From NCBI GenBank assembly GCA_008711295.1, contig VUYV01000081.1, forward strand, positions 310,001 to 374,000: a DNA stretch of 64,000 nt. The letters are read 5' to 3'. The stretch's first letter is position 1; each line of letters opens with the position of its first letter. Both the position numbers and the translations under genes were made by a program. Shown one piece after another: positions 47,351-58,299 of the stretch. The DNA comes from Anarhynchus alexandrinus. Taxonomy: Eukaryota > Chordata > Aves > Charadriiformes > Charadriidae. A model generated the notes under the pieces. The model was given only the letters and a program-made list of their open reading frames with translations. It was not told the DNA's origin and ran no database searches.

Positions 47351-50300
47351 GCAGGGAAAATGTGGTATTCAAACATTTAGTTTGGAGGATAGAGAGGGCT
47401 GAAATTTTCAGCAAAGAATTGCAAGATAAGTTTTGTGGAGGAAAAAAATCTTTTAACGAGACATTTTTGGACAGCTCTGATAGTAAATATTATTCCTCTA
47501 AAGAGAATTGTGGACTTTTAGAGGAAATAAAGAAATTTTCCTAAGCCAGAGCAGCAAGTGGCCTCTACTCAAATGCAGTGATTTACTCTGCTTTGTTTAA
47601 GGATCCCTTATATTTAAAAGGGAAACAGGGAAAAACTCCCACCAGAAGGGCAATTAGTACTTTAGAGATTAAATTTAGAGCCAAAACTGTCACAAGCAAC
47701 GGTGTTTCTGATTGCAGGGCACTACTTCTCACGTGGCGTGAGCTGGCATTACAGTGGATAAAACAAGCAGCTGAAATGTGAGCCACGGTATATATAGGAA
47801 ACTGGTCTCATTCCACAAAGTGGTGATTTTTAAGGGGTTCTGCCAAACGCCAGGATGAGACTTCACACCGTCAGAGCTCAGGAAATATCAGCTGCAACTC
47901 GTGGCCATTGGCGACTCGTTTAGTGAAAGCTTTTATAAGGATTTCTCCAGCAATCCACCTCACCCTGGCTAGGGCTTCCGAGAGGCACGTTTTCCTGCAG
48001 CTGAGAGCTGTTTCTCATGAGCTTTCCTCTCCAGAGGATGTTGATATGAGTCAAAACGTCAACGAAGAGCTTCCCGTAGATGGAAGGGGAAACAGGGGGT
48101 CTCTGCACAGCCATGGGTGACTCCAGCCCCTTTCCAGGTTCCTGCTTCTCTGCAGCTGTAGGGTTGTCCCTCTCTGCCCACCAAATATTTACCTTGATCT
48201 AGGTTAGATTGCTTAGGAGACTTGCGTCTCCTTTGACCCTGATATTAGGTTGTTGTCAACTGCGATGTCCCACCTCGTCTTGGGATTGGAGCTTGTTCCC
48301 CATATTGCAGGGCGGACCTCCTCATAGCCATAACCTGGCTAGGGCTGGGATGAAGAGTTTACAGGAAGCTTTCCCCTCCACCTAGGGAAAGGTAGCTCTA
48401 GCATAGTCCTTGTACTCTCTTCTGCACGTTGCCATGGTAGGAACTGATCAGAACACCTTGTCCCCTCCTTTCACATCGAGAAGAACCGCTTGGGATACTT
48501 CCGTAGGTGCCCCAGGCCAGACTGGCCTCTCCCTACTGACTGGCTCAGCTGTACCAACGGTGTCCCTGGCACGGCAGCAAGTCGTGTAGGTGGCCCTCTG
48601 GCTCATGCTGGCCCAGCTCCAGACCCCAGCAATCCCTGCAGAGACACTGGTTATGCTGGAGAGAGCAGGCTTGTCTTCCTCGCCTGGACTTGAGAGAAGA
48701 GAAATGTCGTTTCTGGGATGGGAAACCATCTGGGAATCACATTTGCTCTCTCCTTTCAGAGCTCAGAGCACATGGATGTGCTGACCCAGAGTGAAAAGCG
48801 AGTGATAAACGTGACCCACACCTTCCTCCTCACTCACCCAGGGTGCCCGTGTGTGTCTTCCACCTCTAGAGGAACTTTTTTCATTAGAAGACTTGGGGAA
48901 AAACAGGGACCTTGGCAGCTGGGATCTCCCAAACCTTGTCTGTACGAGGTGGAGAATACAACCGCAGACCCAGTACAAATGCCCGGGAGCCTCTTCCCTT
49001 TTGGATATTTAACAGGAACTGACTAAAAACCTGTGCTTGGACTAAACAGGTAGAACTACAGTGGTAACGGTGGGAGGAAGTGATTTTTTTGTTACTTAGA
49101 TTCGTGCACAAGCCTCCTGGATCACAGCACGTGTGCCCACGGACAATGGAAATCAGGGATCATGTGGGGAGCTCGTGAACAAGCGCGTTCTTTTCAGAAA
49201 CTCAGGTTTGAGGGCAGGTGATCGGTCAAGCATCCATGGACTTGTGTCACGAAGGAAGAGGTATCGTTGGTTTCCTCAAGCTGAAAACAACCAAAATTGC
49301 TTTTGTTGCCGAGTAAGTGGTTTGGATCTCATTTTCCCACTGCATATTGTACTTTGCAGACTAAAAAAGACATGAGAAATAGAAGTGACTGATTTTTCCA
49401 TTCCTTAAGCTGCCTCCACGTGGGTTGATTGCTCAGGGGATTTCAAGGCAGACTGAAACACAGACAAATGCTGGCTTCATGTACGCTCTTAAATATTGCT
49501 GTGTTTTGAATTTTATTAGAAACTTGGCAGACTTTCGCTTGAGCTCTAACTTCCTTTTCTGCTTTCAGTTTATCAGCTGCCATAATTTTAGATGCACAAT
49601 CGCAGTGTGCAACCACAGAGCGCAGAGCGCCTGAGCAAGGGGAGCCCTCGAAGAACATGTCTGGTTAAAGTTCTTGTCGCGTTAGGAGCTGGCACCCAGG
49701 GCAAATTAGACCCAAACCGGTACGTTGCACAAGTGCAGAACCCCGTTCTCCATCACGCCTTGTGCTGTCAGTCCTGCGGTGCTCGGACACAAAGCTTGAC
49801 TGCCCAGGGAAAGGCCAGGATCTTCCCTCAGTCCTGTTCTCGGAGTTCTGCCCAAAGACACCTTGGGTGTATATACACTCAAGGGCACGTATATTCGAGG
49901 GAGAGGGTGTGATAAACCCATACGTCTGTCAGAAAGTAAATACAGCCCCCTGATCTTTCTGAGCTGACTGCAGCGCTAAATCCTGCCGTGAGGCAGCCAC
50001 AATTCCTTACGCCAGGCACTGAAGGCAGATGCGCAAATCCTACTTTAGCATAGGAAGTAGGTGTTTTTCCATTGCTCCAGAGAAGTCTTCGACTCCCGAA
50101 ATCAGTGCCCTTCATTTGGTTTTGCTGGGTCCAAAATGCAAGGTGGCAGATGCTGCTGGATCTGGCCATGAACACCTTTGGATTGGCTGATGAGGTCTCA
50201 CAAAACCCTCAGGGATGTGGAAGACATGAGCAAGTTGGGGAGGAGAGATGGGTGCAAAACTCCTGTGGCAGGAAATCAGTCCCTTTGGAGCAGCGCCAGC

Positions 50301-50623
50301 ATTTGGTGACTAAAAGGCAGGAGAGAAAAAAAGCTGATTGATAACTGATGAAGCTATTAATGTGACGGGATGGTTTCTTGAGCGTGGTCCAGACCACAGC
50401 ATGTTTGGGAGTCACTGGCAGCTTGCCACCTGCAAGGGAGATGTTCATGGTCTCCATCAGTGCAAGAGGGGAAACTTTGCTTTTTGCTTCCCACACAAAC
50501 AGATCCCATGCCGGCTGGTGTGCAGGCTCTCCACCGGAGAGTGACTGGGACACACCTCGCTGAAACAACTTGGGTTTCTATGGCAAAGATATCTTTGACC
50601 ACCATAAATCCTGATGCTGCAGA

Positions 50624-50716
50624 GTGTCACGGAATCACGGAATTTTCAGAGTTGGAAGGGACCTCTAGAGATCATGTAGTCCAACTCCCCTGCCAAAGCA
50701 GGATTGTCTAGAGCAA
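50624..50716 (-). mobile_element. Short CR1 3' fragment, minus strand (first of three)
   Basis: The first 90 bases match the tail of the 43173 copy almost base for base (CACGGAATCACGGAATTTTC, then the GGAAGGGACCTCTAGAG block). It is truncated after GCAGGATTGTCTAGAGCA. Confidence 0.9.
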
Positions 50717-50786
50717 TGGGCCCATGCCTTGAATTTCCTCCAGCACAGAGCAAGCCTGGGTGCCTGCTGAGTATGACCCAAGGAAA

Positions 50787-50921
50787 TCATAGAATCGTAG
50801 AATCATAGAATGGTTTAGGTTGGAAAGGACCTTGAAGATCATTGAGTTCCAACCCCCCTGCCATAGGCAGGGACACCTCCCACCAGCCCAGGTTGCCCAA
50901 GGCCACGTCCAGCCTGGCCTT
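50787..50921 (-). mobile_element. Short CR1 3' fragment, minus strand (second of three)
   Basis: Begins with the ATAGAATCGTAGAATCATAG tail repeats and ends at CCTGGCCTT. About 135 bp. It lies 70 bp from the preceding fragment but belongs to the other tail group, so it is a separate insertion. Confidence 0.9.
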
Positions 50922-51030
50922 ATATTGCTTGAAATGCTGGGGTATGGTTGTGACTGGTAGGAGATGTTGTACTGGGCATCCCATATCATATTCTGAAGAG
51001 GTCCCACAAGCTGGAAGGAGTGCCGGTAAT

Positions 51031-51160
51031 AGGATCATAGAGTCATAGAATAGTTTAGGTTGGAAGGGTCCTTAAATATCATCTAGTTCCAACCCCCTGC
51101 CACGGGCAGGGACACCTTCCACTAGACCAGGTTGCTCCAAGCCCCGTCCACCCTGGCCTT
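51031..51160 (-). mobile_element. Short CR1 3' fragment, minus strand (third of three)
   Basis: Begins AGGATCATAGAGTCATAGAA and also ends at CCTGGCCTT, the same consensus base as the previous fragment. About 130 bp. The sequences beyond the two ends differ. Confidence 0.9.
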
Positions 51161-53868
51161 GTACTATCACAAAACTTGTTTCTTCCGCAGTACTGAAATG
51201 GGGGTCTTAAGTGGAGCAAAAATCTGTGCTACATCAACCCCCAGCTCACATGAGGGCTGTGATGTCTCAAGCCATCCGCCTGGAGTAACCACCCTGGGGC
51301 TTGTTTGCGTCCCTGAGAACAGGGACGCTGATCCTGGGTCCGTGCTGGCACCAGGCTCTCGGTCAGGGTGAAGCCTTACAGGAGGACGCTGTGGGTTTGC
51401 TCCCAGTTGGGCACTTTCTATGTCGGGCAGAGGTCTCTTCTGGAGCCTGATTTCTCCATGGCCCTGTGTCATATCTGAGGCAGCAGGTCAGAGGGGCCCA
51501 CCGGTATCCTCCTGTCCCCTGATCCTGATGGCAGGACACCTGGAGAGAGGAGAAATATGTTTGCCGGCTGTTTTCTTGGTCAGTGCGTGCCAGGGCAAAC
51601 GGAGATGGCCTCAAGGGTGGGGACACAGTTGTGCTTCGGGGCTCTGCAGCACAGACCCGTCTCGGGAGAAGCGAGGGCTTCGCCCGGCTCTCTGGAGCAG
51701 TGGTTTCGTCACACTGCAGAGGAAGCACCGGGGAAATTAGCCAGGCTTCCAGTTAGCCTGTCGTAACGCCCCTGTCGTCCAGTCGCAGGGCAGGTGGAGC
51801 AATAACGAAGACAAAGTGGGGAAAGGCAGTCTGTACCCAGAGCGGTTTTAATAAGTGAAATTGAAAATAAATCACGGCAGCCGCGGTGGCTCACGCCAGC
51901 TCTCGTGCATGCGCGTTCCCTCGCTCCGCTTTCCTTTCCCCCTGCTAATTGCTCTGCCGCAACGCATTATTATCCTGGTTTATTACCCAGCTGGTGGAAG
52001 CTGGGATCGTCTCCGAACCTGCCTTGGAGAGGAGTTAGGCTGGAACGAACCAGCCCGCATCTTTTCCTGGGAGAATAAATTAGGAAATAAAGAGAACTGG
52101 AGAATCTGGCGCGTTTGATGTTTGATGGTGCGGGATTGGGCATACCTAACCGAGCAAACAGCAGAGCCCAGGGCGCCCTGGCGTACCCGCGTGCCCCTGC
52201 CTCCCTGGGACTGCCTCGACGCCGAAAGCCCGCTGTCGCGGTGCCAAAAGGCAGCACCCCCCCACCACCACCACCTCCCCAGAAAGGGGGTCTCTGGGGC
52301 CCGCCCCTCCCTCCCTTCATTCCTGAGAAATTAAAGCAAGTTCTGGGAAAGCAGCCGGGCGCTGGAGACCTCGAGAGATGTGGCTCAGAATAGAAACTCT
52401 CTCCCTCGCCACAGCTCTCTTGGCAGCCGTCTTTTAGCCAGCAAGGGTTTGTTCCCCGCGCCTCGCTGACAAGCCACCGGCTGTAGGGGTGGGAGAAGGC
52501 ACGGTTTGCACGCTCCCCCCGGGCAGTGCTGGGGTTCTCAGGTGGAGGGGAACTGTTTGCGCCTCGTTCTGCGCTGTCAGAGACGTGGGTCTTTGTTTTG
52601 AAGCCGGCGGACGGTGGCAAGCAAAGCGCAGGCGTCTCGTGGTGATGAGTTTGGAGGGAAGAGTGTCCTGTGCTGTTGTCTCGCCCTGCCTTGGGGAGCC
52701 AGGCTGCTCCCCACCTACAGCTGGGTGTGCTCCTGCAGCCAGCCAGGAGCAATGGCAGCCCAGGGTTTCAAAAAAACCCAACAAACCAGTATTAACTATT
52801 TGATTGCTGGGGGTTTTTTAAGTTATTTTTTTTACCAGGAGCTCCCAGGCACTTCTGTCCTCCTTCCTAACAAACCCTTCTCCTCTAGCAGCTGGGTGAT
52901 TCCCGGGGAAGCGGTTGGCGGTGTGGTGAAAACCAACCCTTCCGGGCTTAAAATCGGCTCTGGGTGATGCCGAACCGCCTGGACCAAGAGGTGCGTGGAA
53001 CGGCAGGGCTGCCTTGAAATGTCATGGTCTGGAGAGCTCCACTGATGAAATCTGCAGCCCAAAGCCCGCTGGCTGCCGCCGCCGCACACGCGCGAGCCAA
53101 GTGAGCGTGTGGGGGCTGAAGGATGCTGTCTGTGCTATGGCGAGCAGCAGAGCGCTATGCGAGAGGCGGATGAGTTTCAGGGAATGGCTCTCCTGAGGCA
53201 CGTCAAGAGATGCCAAAGCCCAGCTGGGGCTTTCCTCGGGTGGTGGCAGCGGTGCCACCGCACACGGGGATGCAGAGCAGAGGGCGGATGGGGCGACTCT
53301 CCCTTGGCGCAGGGGACTAAAACGCGAGGCAGTGAGCCGAAGCGTTTTGAAGACGTTATCTCCTGATGTCTTTCCGTTTGACGTGAACCCATCTCACCTG
53401 GCAGGAGCCCAGAAGTGTGTTGCCGCTTGGTGACAGCTAGCAGGACTTGCCTTGCGGGGAGCGCGGGGATGAGCCAGTTCGTGCTCGGCTGGTCCCTCCG
53501 CCTCACGCCTGGGGATGGGAGCTGCTCCTCTGCCCATCATGCAAAGGGGAGAAGAAGGGTGTCCATGGGCACAGCATAGCCTGGGCTTCACTGGGGAGTG
53601 AGCCGCACATGTATCCCAAACCCAACACCCTCCAGGAACGCCCCAGCTCCCCTGGCCAGATCGACACACCTGTATGCTTTGCAGCAAATGCAATTAATTA
53701 ATTAAGGTTGCTTCAATGAGCAATATTTGGGGGTGGTGACACTCCAAATGCTTAGTCTCTGTGTGAGATGCCATTTCCAGAAGGGTTCATTTCCCCCTTG
53801 GTTGTCTCTTAGCCAGGCACTGGGCTCAGACTGCAGGAACCTGCTTCTCCCCAGGCAGGACCTTTGCG
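51161..53868. other. Intron, GC-rich patches
   Basis: No exon or repeat recognised. 52120-52330 contains C-rich and CpG-containing sequence with a (CCA)n-like stretch at about 52259-52277. Proline-rich open frames there follow from the composition. Confidence 0.5.
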
Positions 53869-54330
53869 ATCATAGAATCATAGAATGGTTTGGGTTGGAA
53901 CCCAAGACTCATTCCAACCCCCCTGCCCTGGGCAGGGCCACCTCCCACCAGCCCAGGTTGCTCCAAGCCCCGTCCAACCTGGCCTTGAACACCTCCAGGG
54001 ATGGGGCAGCCACAGCTTCTCTGGGCAACCTGTACCAGGGGCTCACCACCCTCAAAGGAAAGAATTTCTTCTTGATATCTCATCTAAATCTCCCCTCTTC
54101 CAGTTTAAAACCATTCCCCCTCAACCCATCGCTCCCCTCCCTGATCAAGAGTCCCTCCCCAGCTCTCCTGTAGCCCCTTCAGATACTGGAAGGGTCTCTA
54201 AGGTCTCCCCGGAGCCTTCTCTTCTCCAGGTTGAACAACCCCAACTCTCTCAGCCTGTCCTCATAGGAGAGGTGCTCCAGCCCTCGGATCATCTTCATGG
54301 CCTCCTCTGGACCTGCTCCAACAGGACCAG
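53869..54330 (-). mobile_element. CR1 LINE 3' end, minus strand
   Basis: The tail is at 53869 (ATCATAGAATCATAGAATGG). The copy runs through the untranslated region to ORF2-end sequence complementary to CTGGAGAAGAGAAGG and GAGGAGGCCATGAAG. About 460 bp. There is a small rearrangement just inside the tail, where the usual AAGGACCTTGAAGATCAT is replaced by CCCAAGACTCAT. Confidence 0.93.
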
Positions 54331-55068
54331 TAGCCCCATTCCTCTGCTTGCACAGGGATGGCACATTGCCAGTGGCCCGTCAGTCCCAGGTGAACACACA
54401 GATCACCACTGGTCCAACTGTAGCAGTCCTCTGCAAGAAGCCCGGTGCCTTTTGGCCACCTCAGCCTTGCTGTGCATTTGCAGATGAACCTGCAAGGAGA
54501 CACGTGCCTGAGATGTAATGTGTCCTGCACACGTGTGCTGCACGCGCAGCGGGAGATGTCTTGCAGAGGAAACACTTCAAAGGTGCTGACCCAAATCCCT
54601 CAGGAGAAGAAGGCAAGTTCTTTGTTGGCTTGTCCGTGTCTCTGCATGATCCACACAATTCAAAGTAGAGAGGAGGTTACTTGGCGACCCCTCACGAGAA
54701 GCCAGAATGGAGGTAGCCTGGGGAGAAACCCTGGGAGAGTAGGGAAGCTGCAGCGGTAGATCCCCCTGGGCAGACAGCCAGGGAGGCTCTGTGGAGGAAG
54801 CGGGACCGGTGTGTTGGAGGCGGTGGCTGGACGGGGTCACCGTAGCGGGTGCTGGTAGCTTCTGCACCTGACAGTACCCAGGTCCTCCTTGCAGACGTTT
54901 TGTTCCCTGGATTTCAACAGCATTGCACAGGACAGAAATCAGTGCGCCTTTATAAGGTGTAAATCAGTGCCTCCGGCCAAATCTGGTTTTGAATTTGGGA
55001 ACAACTATTGGGCAGCACAGCCCACTTCTTGAACTTTTCACAGTTAGGTGTCCATTTAGGGCTTTGCG
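54331..55068. other. Intron, unique sequence
   Basis: I see no gene or repeat here. The first 60 bases may still be diverged CR1. Confidence 0.5.
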
Positions 55069-55230
55069 CATAGAATCAGTCATCTGGGTTGGGAGGGACC
55101 TTTAAGATCATCAAGTCCAACCATTAGCCTAACACTGCCAAACCCACCACTAACCCACGTCCCTCAGCACCACCTCTGCCCGTCTTTTAAATACCTCCAG
55201 GGATGGCGACTCCACCACCGCCCTGGGTGT
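55069..55230 (-). mobile_element. CR1 LINE 3' fragment, minus strand
   Basis: Begins with one tail unit (ATAGAATCAG) and the GGGACCTTTAAGATCATCAA block, then complement of the stretch seen in the 39090 copy at 39690-39790 (AAGACGGGCAGAGGTGG side). About 160 bp, somewhat older than its neighbours. Confidence 0.88.
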
Positions 55231-56035
55231 CTGTGTGTATCAAGTACTTCCCAGCTGTAGACATCAAGCATGCAGAATCACTCGTCTCTTTCGGGAGTAA
55301 GTGAAAAATTTGCCCTGTGTTGCCTGGTTTTAGCAGCTATTCTCACCCTTTTATCTGAAGCCCCTGAGATGTGAGGAGCAGGGATGGTTCCTTGCACGCC
55401 GCAGATGGGCTGCTGCGTAAGGACAGAAATGAAATGATTCGTCTTGTGCGTAATCCAGAAGCTCAGCTGAGTTACTCATCAAGCCCTTTATAAACCACTT
55501 TGTAGACTGCTGCTGCTGCTTATTACTTCTGATATCTTCCATTGCCTGATGAGTTACAGCGTTTTGCCTGCTGCTCCTTCCATCACTTTGCGCTCTTGGC
55601 TGCTCTGGCTTCTGCAGCCCTGCCGGCGAGCAGTGAGCAGTTTTGAGACGCGTTGTGTGAACCGCTGGGTATCTGGAAGCTAAAGGGTGCGGGCTTCAGT
55701 CGTACGTACGTGGGAATTTTCAGCGTGGTGGGATTTGGATGAGGACTTTTCCCCAGCTATCTGTCTGTGTTTTGGGCCTGAGCACCCGTGCGTTGGTCAT
55801 GAGGAGGCACAGTCTCCGATCTGCAGGGTGTTTGGGTGCAGGAGGATTTTACATGTATTTTCTGGAGCTGTGATTTCCATTTTCTCATCAACAAATACAA
55901 GCCTGTGCAGGAGTGAAAAGCACTGAAGTGCTGGAGCAGAGCCTGATGGAAGCTACATGGGAGAAGCGTTGATATGAAAGTGTCAAACTTTGGTTCATCA
56001 CGGTATGGTGAGGGTAAGAGTGTCATCTAAGGGTG
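55231..56035. other. Intron, unique sequence
   Basis: Nothing recognised apart from a short (GCT)n run at about 55508-55520. Confidence 0.5.
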
Positions 56036-56537
56036 GTCCAGTTCTGGGCTCCCCAGTTCAAGAAAGACAGGGAACTACTGGAGAGAGTCCAGCAGAGGGC
56101 TAAGAAGATGACCAGGGGACTGGAGCATCTCTTTTATGAGGAGAGGCTGAGAGCCCCGGGGCTGTTCAGCCTGGAGAGGAGAAGGCTGAGAGGGGATCTC
56201 ATCAACGCTTATCAATATCTACAGGGCGGGTGGCAAGAGGATGGGGACAGACTCTGTTCAGTGGTTCCCAGCGACAGGACAAGGGGTAACGGGCACAAAC
56301 TGGAACACGGGAAGTTCCATCTAAACACGAGGAGGAACTTCTTTCCTGTGAGGGTGGCAGAGCACTGCACAGGCTGCCCAGAGGGGTGGGGGAGTCCCCT
56401 TCTCTGGAGATATTCAAAACCCGTCTGGATGCGTTCCTGTGCAATCTGCTCTAGGGAAAGCTGCTCTGGCAGGGGGTTGGACTAGATGATCTCCGGAGGT
56501 CCCTTCCAACCCCGACCATTCTGTGATTCTGTGATCC
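56036..56537 (+). mobile_element. CR1 LINE with ORF2 remnant, plus strand
   Basis: Reads from [19 protein letters not shown] through [20 protein letters not shown] and the [15 protein letters not shown] stretch into the untranslated region, ending GACCATTCTGTGATTCTGTGAT. The ORF2 tail is open for about 150 codons, the best preserved frame of any CR1 here, but it is heavily 5'-truncated and cannot be active. Confidence 0.95.
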
Positions 56538-58157
56538 GAAAGTCTCTTACACCGTGTGCCGGCTGCTGCTGCTGCTAATTTTTTCTCTGTAGAAGTTGCC
56601 AGAAACTGCTCTGTGCAAGGGGAAAAATACCGCAGCTGCTTTCTTTAAAAAGTCATGCCTCCTAAACGGCTCCTGTGCCTGGGAGGCAGGCGGTGAGGTA
56701 CTCTGAATGCATCAACGCCAAACCCCCTCGAAGCCATCGCCATCGTTTATGTCACCGCCGTCTCGGCCGGGCGCAGTGGCGCGCTGGCAGACGAGCCTGG
56801 CTGGTGGCGCAATCAGGAGCCCGCGCTTTGCTTCGGAGGATGACTCCTGCCGTCAGCATCTCCAAAATAAAGCTCTCGGGACTTTGGTGGGTCGGGGGAG
56901 GGGGCGGGAGCGCAGCCTGCCTGCCTGGCCCTGAGCCGCAGGGTGGTGTTTTGGCACGGCGGGGCTGACCTTGGGGACACCAGTCGCAGCCGGCACCCCC
57001 AGGAGCGAACCGCTGCCGGAGGGAGGGCACGAGGATGGCGGGACGACGGCGGCATTAGCTGACCCCCGGCTTTGCTGCCGGCTGCTACAGATATCGCCAG
57101 AGTCTGAACTATCAACCGGTGAAGAGAAATGTGCTTTTTTTTTCCTTTCCAAGAAGGATTGCCAGGGGTTTGGTCTGAGGCTTCTGCAGGTATCTTCAGC
57201 TTTAACGGCTCTTGCATTTAATTGGCAACCCGGCAGTGTTGTGTAACCTCTTGAAAAGAGAGGGATTTCCAAAGAGATCTGGAGCTTTTCCCACCGTCTC
57301 CGGCAAGAATCCCTCCCTGCAGCCCTGCGGTCCCCCGGCGCCCGTGTCGGGAGCCCCGGAGAAACTCCCTGCGCTGGCGCCCTGGGATGCTGAGCTCCCG
57401 GTCCGGCCTCCCTCTTCCCCTTCCCTTGCCAAGGTACAGCCTTGTCCTGTTTCAGAATGGTTTGTTTCTCCCCTTGCTGCCTTCGCCTCGTCCGAAATCG
57501 GAAAATACCGCGGGCAGGACAAGCCCCAGGAGGGGAGGGGAGCTCGGCCGGAGGCAGCGTGTCCAGCCTGGCCGCGGCCCCGGGCCCCGCTGCACCCCCG
57601 TGACCTACATACACCCGCCCTGCCGGTGGATGGATGTGTTCCCAAACTTCTCAAGAGTTTGTTCCTCTTGGCCTTGCCGGGAGGAGCGAGGGAGGTTTTC
57701 TGAGGCCAGGCTCGGCGCGTCTGCCTTGGAAGAGCTCCTTAGCCTGCACTTTTTGCTGTGTAAATAATAAATAGTGCATTTAATATTAAACAGCCTGTGC
57801 ACTTACCAGACCTTGTGGCGCACGTGAAACCTGGCAAATGAAGTGCATGACGGCAGTTTGTCTTTAAAACCATGCAGGATTTCTAATGTGTCACCTTCCT
57901 TTTGGGGGGGGGAGGGGAGGAGCAAGGTTTGCACCCCTGCTTTTCCCTCTGCTCCTGCAGTCGCATCTCAGAGCATCCTCTCCTGTGCTGAGCGCGGTCC
58001 TTGGCCCATCCTGGAGTTCCTCTGCCTTGGCCATCCGGCCCCTTGCACCACGACCACCCGCATCTCCTCATCCCCCTGCCATGGAACCTCAGCTGCCTGC
58101 ACGGGCATGGCTCAGTGCACGGCCCCAGGAGGACCACGGACACGGGGGTGGAGAAAG
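56538..58157. other. Intron with a CpG-rich block
   Basis: From about 56740 to 57720 the sequence is CpG-rich and GC-rich, with long overlapping open frames on both strands that follow from composition. No start site, known exon or domain is recognisable. An intragenic CpG island is possible. Confidence 0.45.
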
Positions 58158-58299
58158 CCGGAGGGGTTCAAGGCCAGGTTGGACAAGGCTTTTGGCAACC
58201 TGGTCTAGTGAAAGGTGTCCCTGCCCAGGGTAGTGGGGCTGGAACTCGATGATCTTTAAGGTGCCTTCCAACCTCAACCATTCTATGATTCTATGATTC
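58158..58299 (+). mobile_element. CR1 LINE 3' fragment, plus strand
   Basis: About 140 bp, from GGAGGGGTTCAAGGCCAGG to the tail ATTCTATGATTCTATGATTC. Typical 5'-truncated copy. Confidence 0.92.

Larger units (their letters stand above)
45527..50623. other. Intron with an AT-rich core
   Basis: The interval 46640-47560 is markedly AT-rich; 47280-47350 is nearly pure A/T (ATATAATATTAATAAA-type). It includes an inverted pair of homeobox-type sites at 46633-46660. No coding signal was found despite moderately long open frames at 47360-47780, which lack domain character and splice sites. Confidence 0.5.

Noticed and set aside
47362..47781. Lysine-rich open frames in the AT-rich region
   Set aside because: Composition explains the residues, there is no homology I recognise, and two unrelated frames are separated by stops.
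47786..47800. TATATATAGG as a core promoter
   Set aside because: A lone TATA-like word in AT-rich intron, with no initiator, CpG context or downstream exon.
51880..51897. GCGGTGGCTCACGCC, identical to the start of primate Alu
   Set aside because: Only 15 bases match and the following sequence diverges at once. Alu does not occur in birds; a chance match.
52115..52393. Proline-rich open frame (run of seven prolines)
   Set aside because: It follows from a CCA/CCC-rich stretch; overlapping frames are open on both strands and no splice sites or domain support it.
56764..56783. GCCGGGCGCAGTGGCGCG, resembling the 5' end of 7SL RNA
   Set aside because: About 18 bases agree with one mismatch, but nothing after it fits 7SL and there is no poly(A) or target duplication. 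Too short to call a 7SL pseudogene.
56853..57614. Open frame of about 250 codons on the minus strand in the CpG block
   Set aside because: Overlapped by long frames in several phases on both strands, as expected when stops are rare in GC-rich DNA; no recognised motif.
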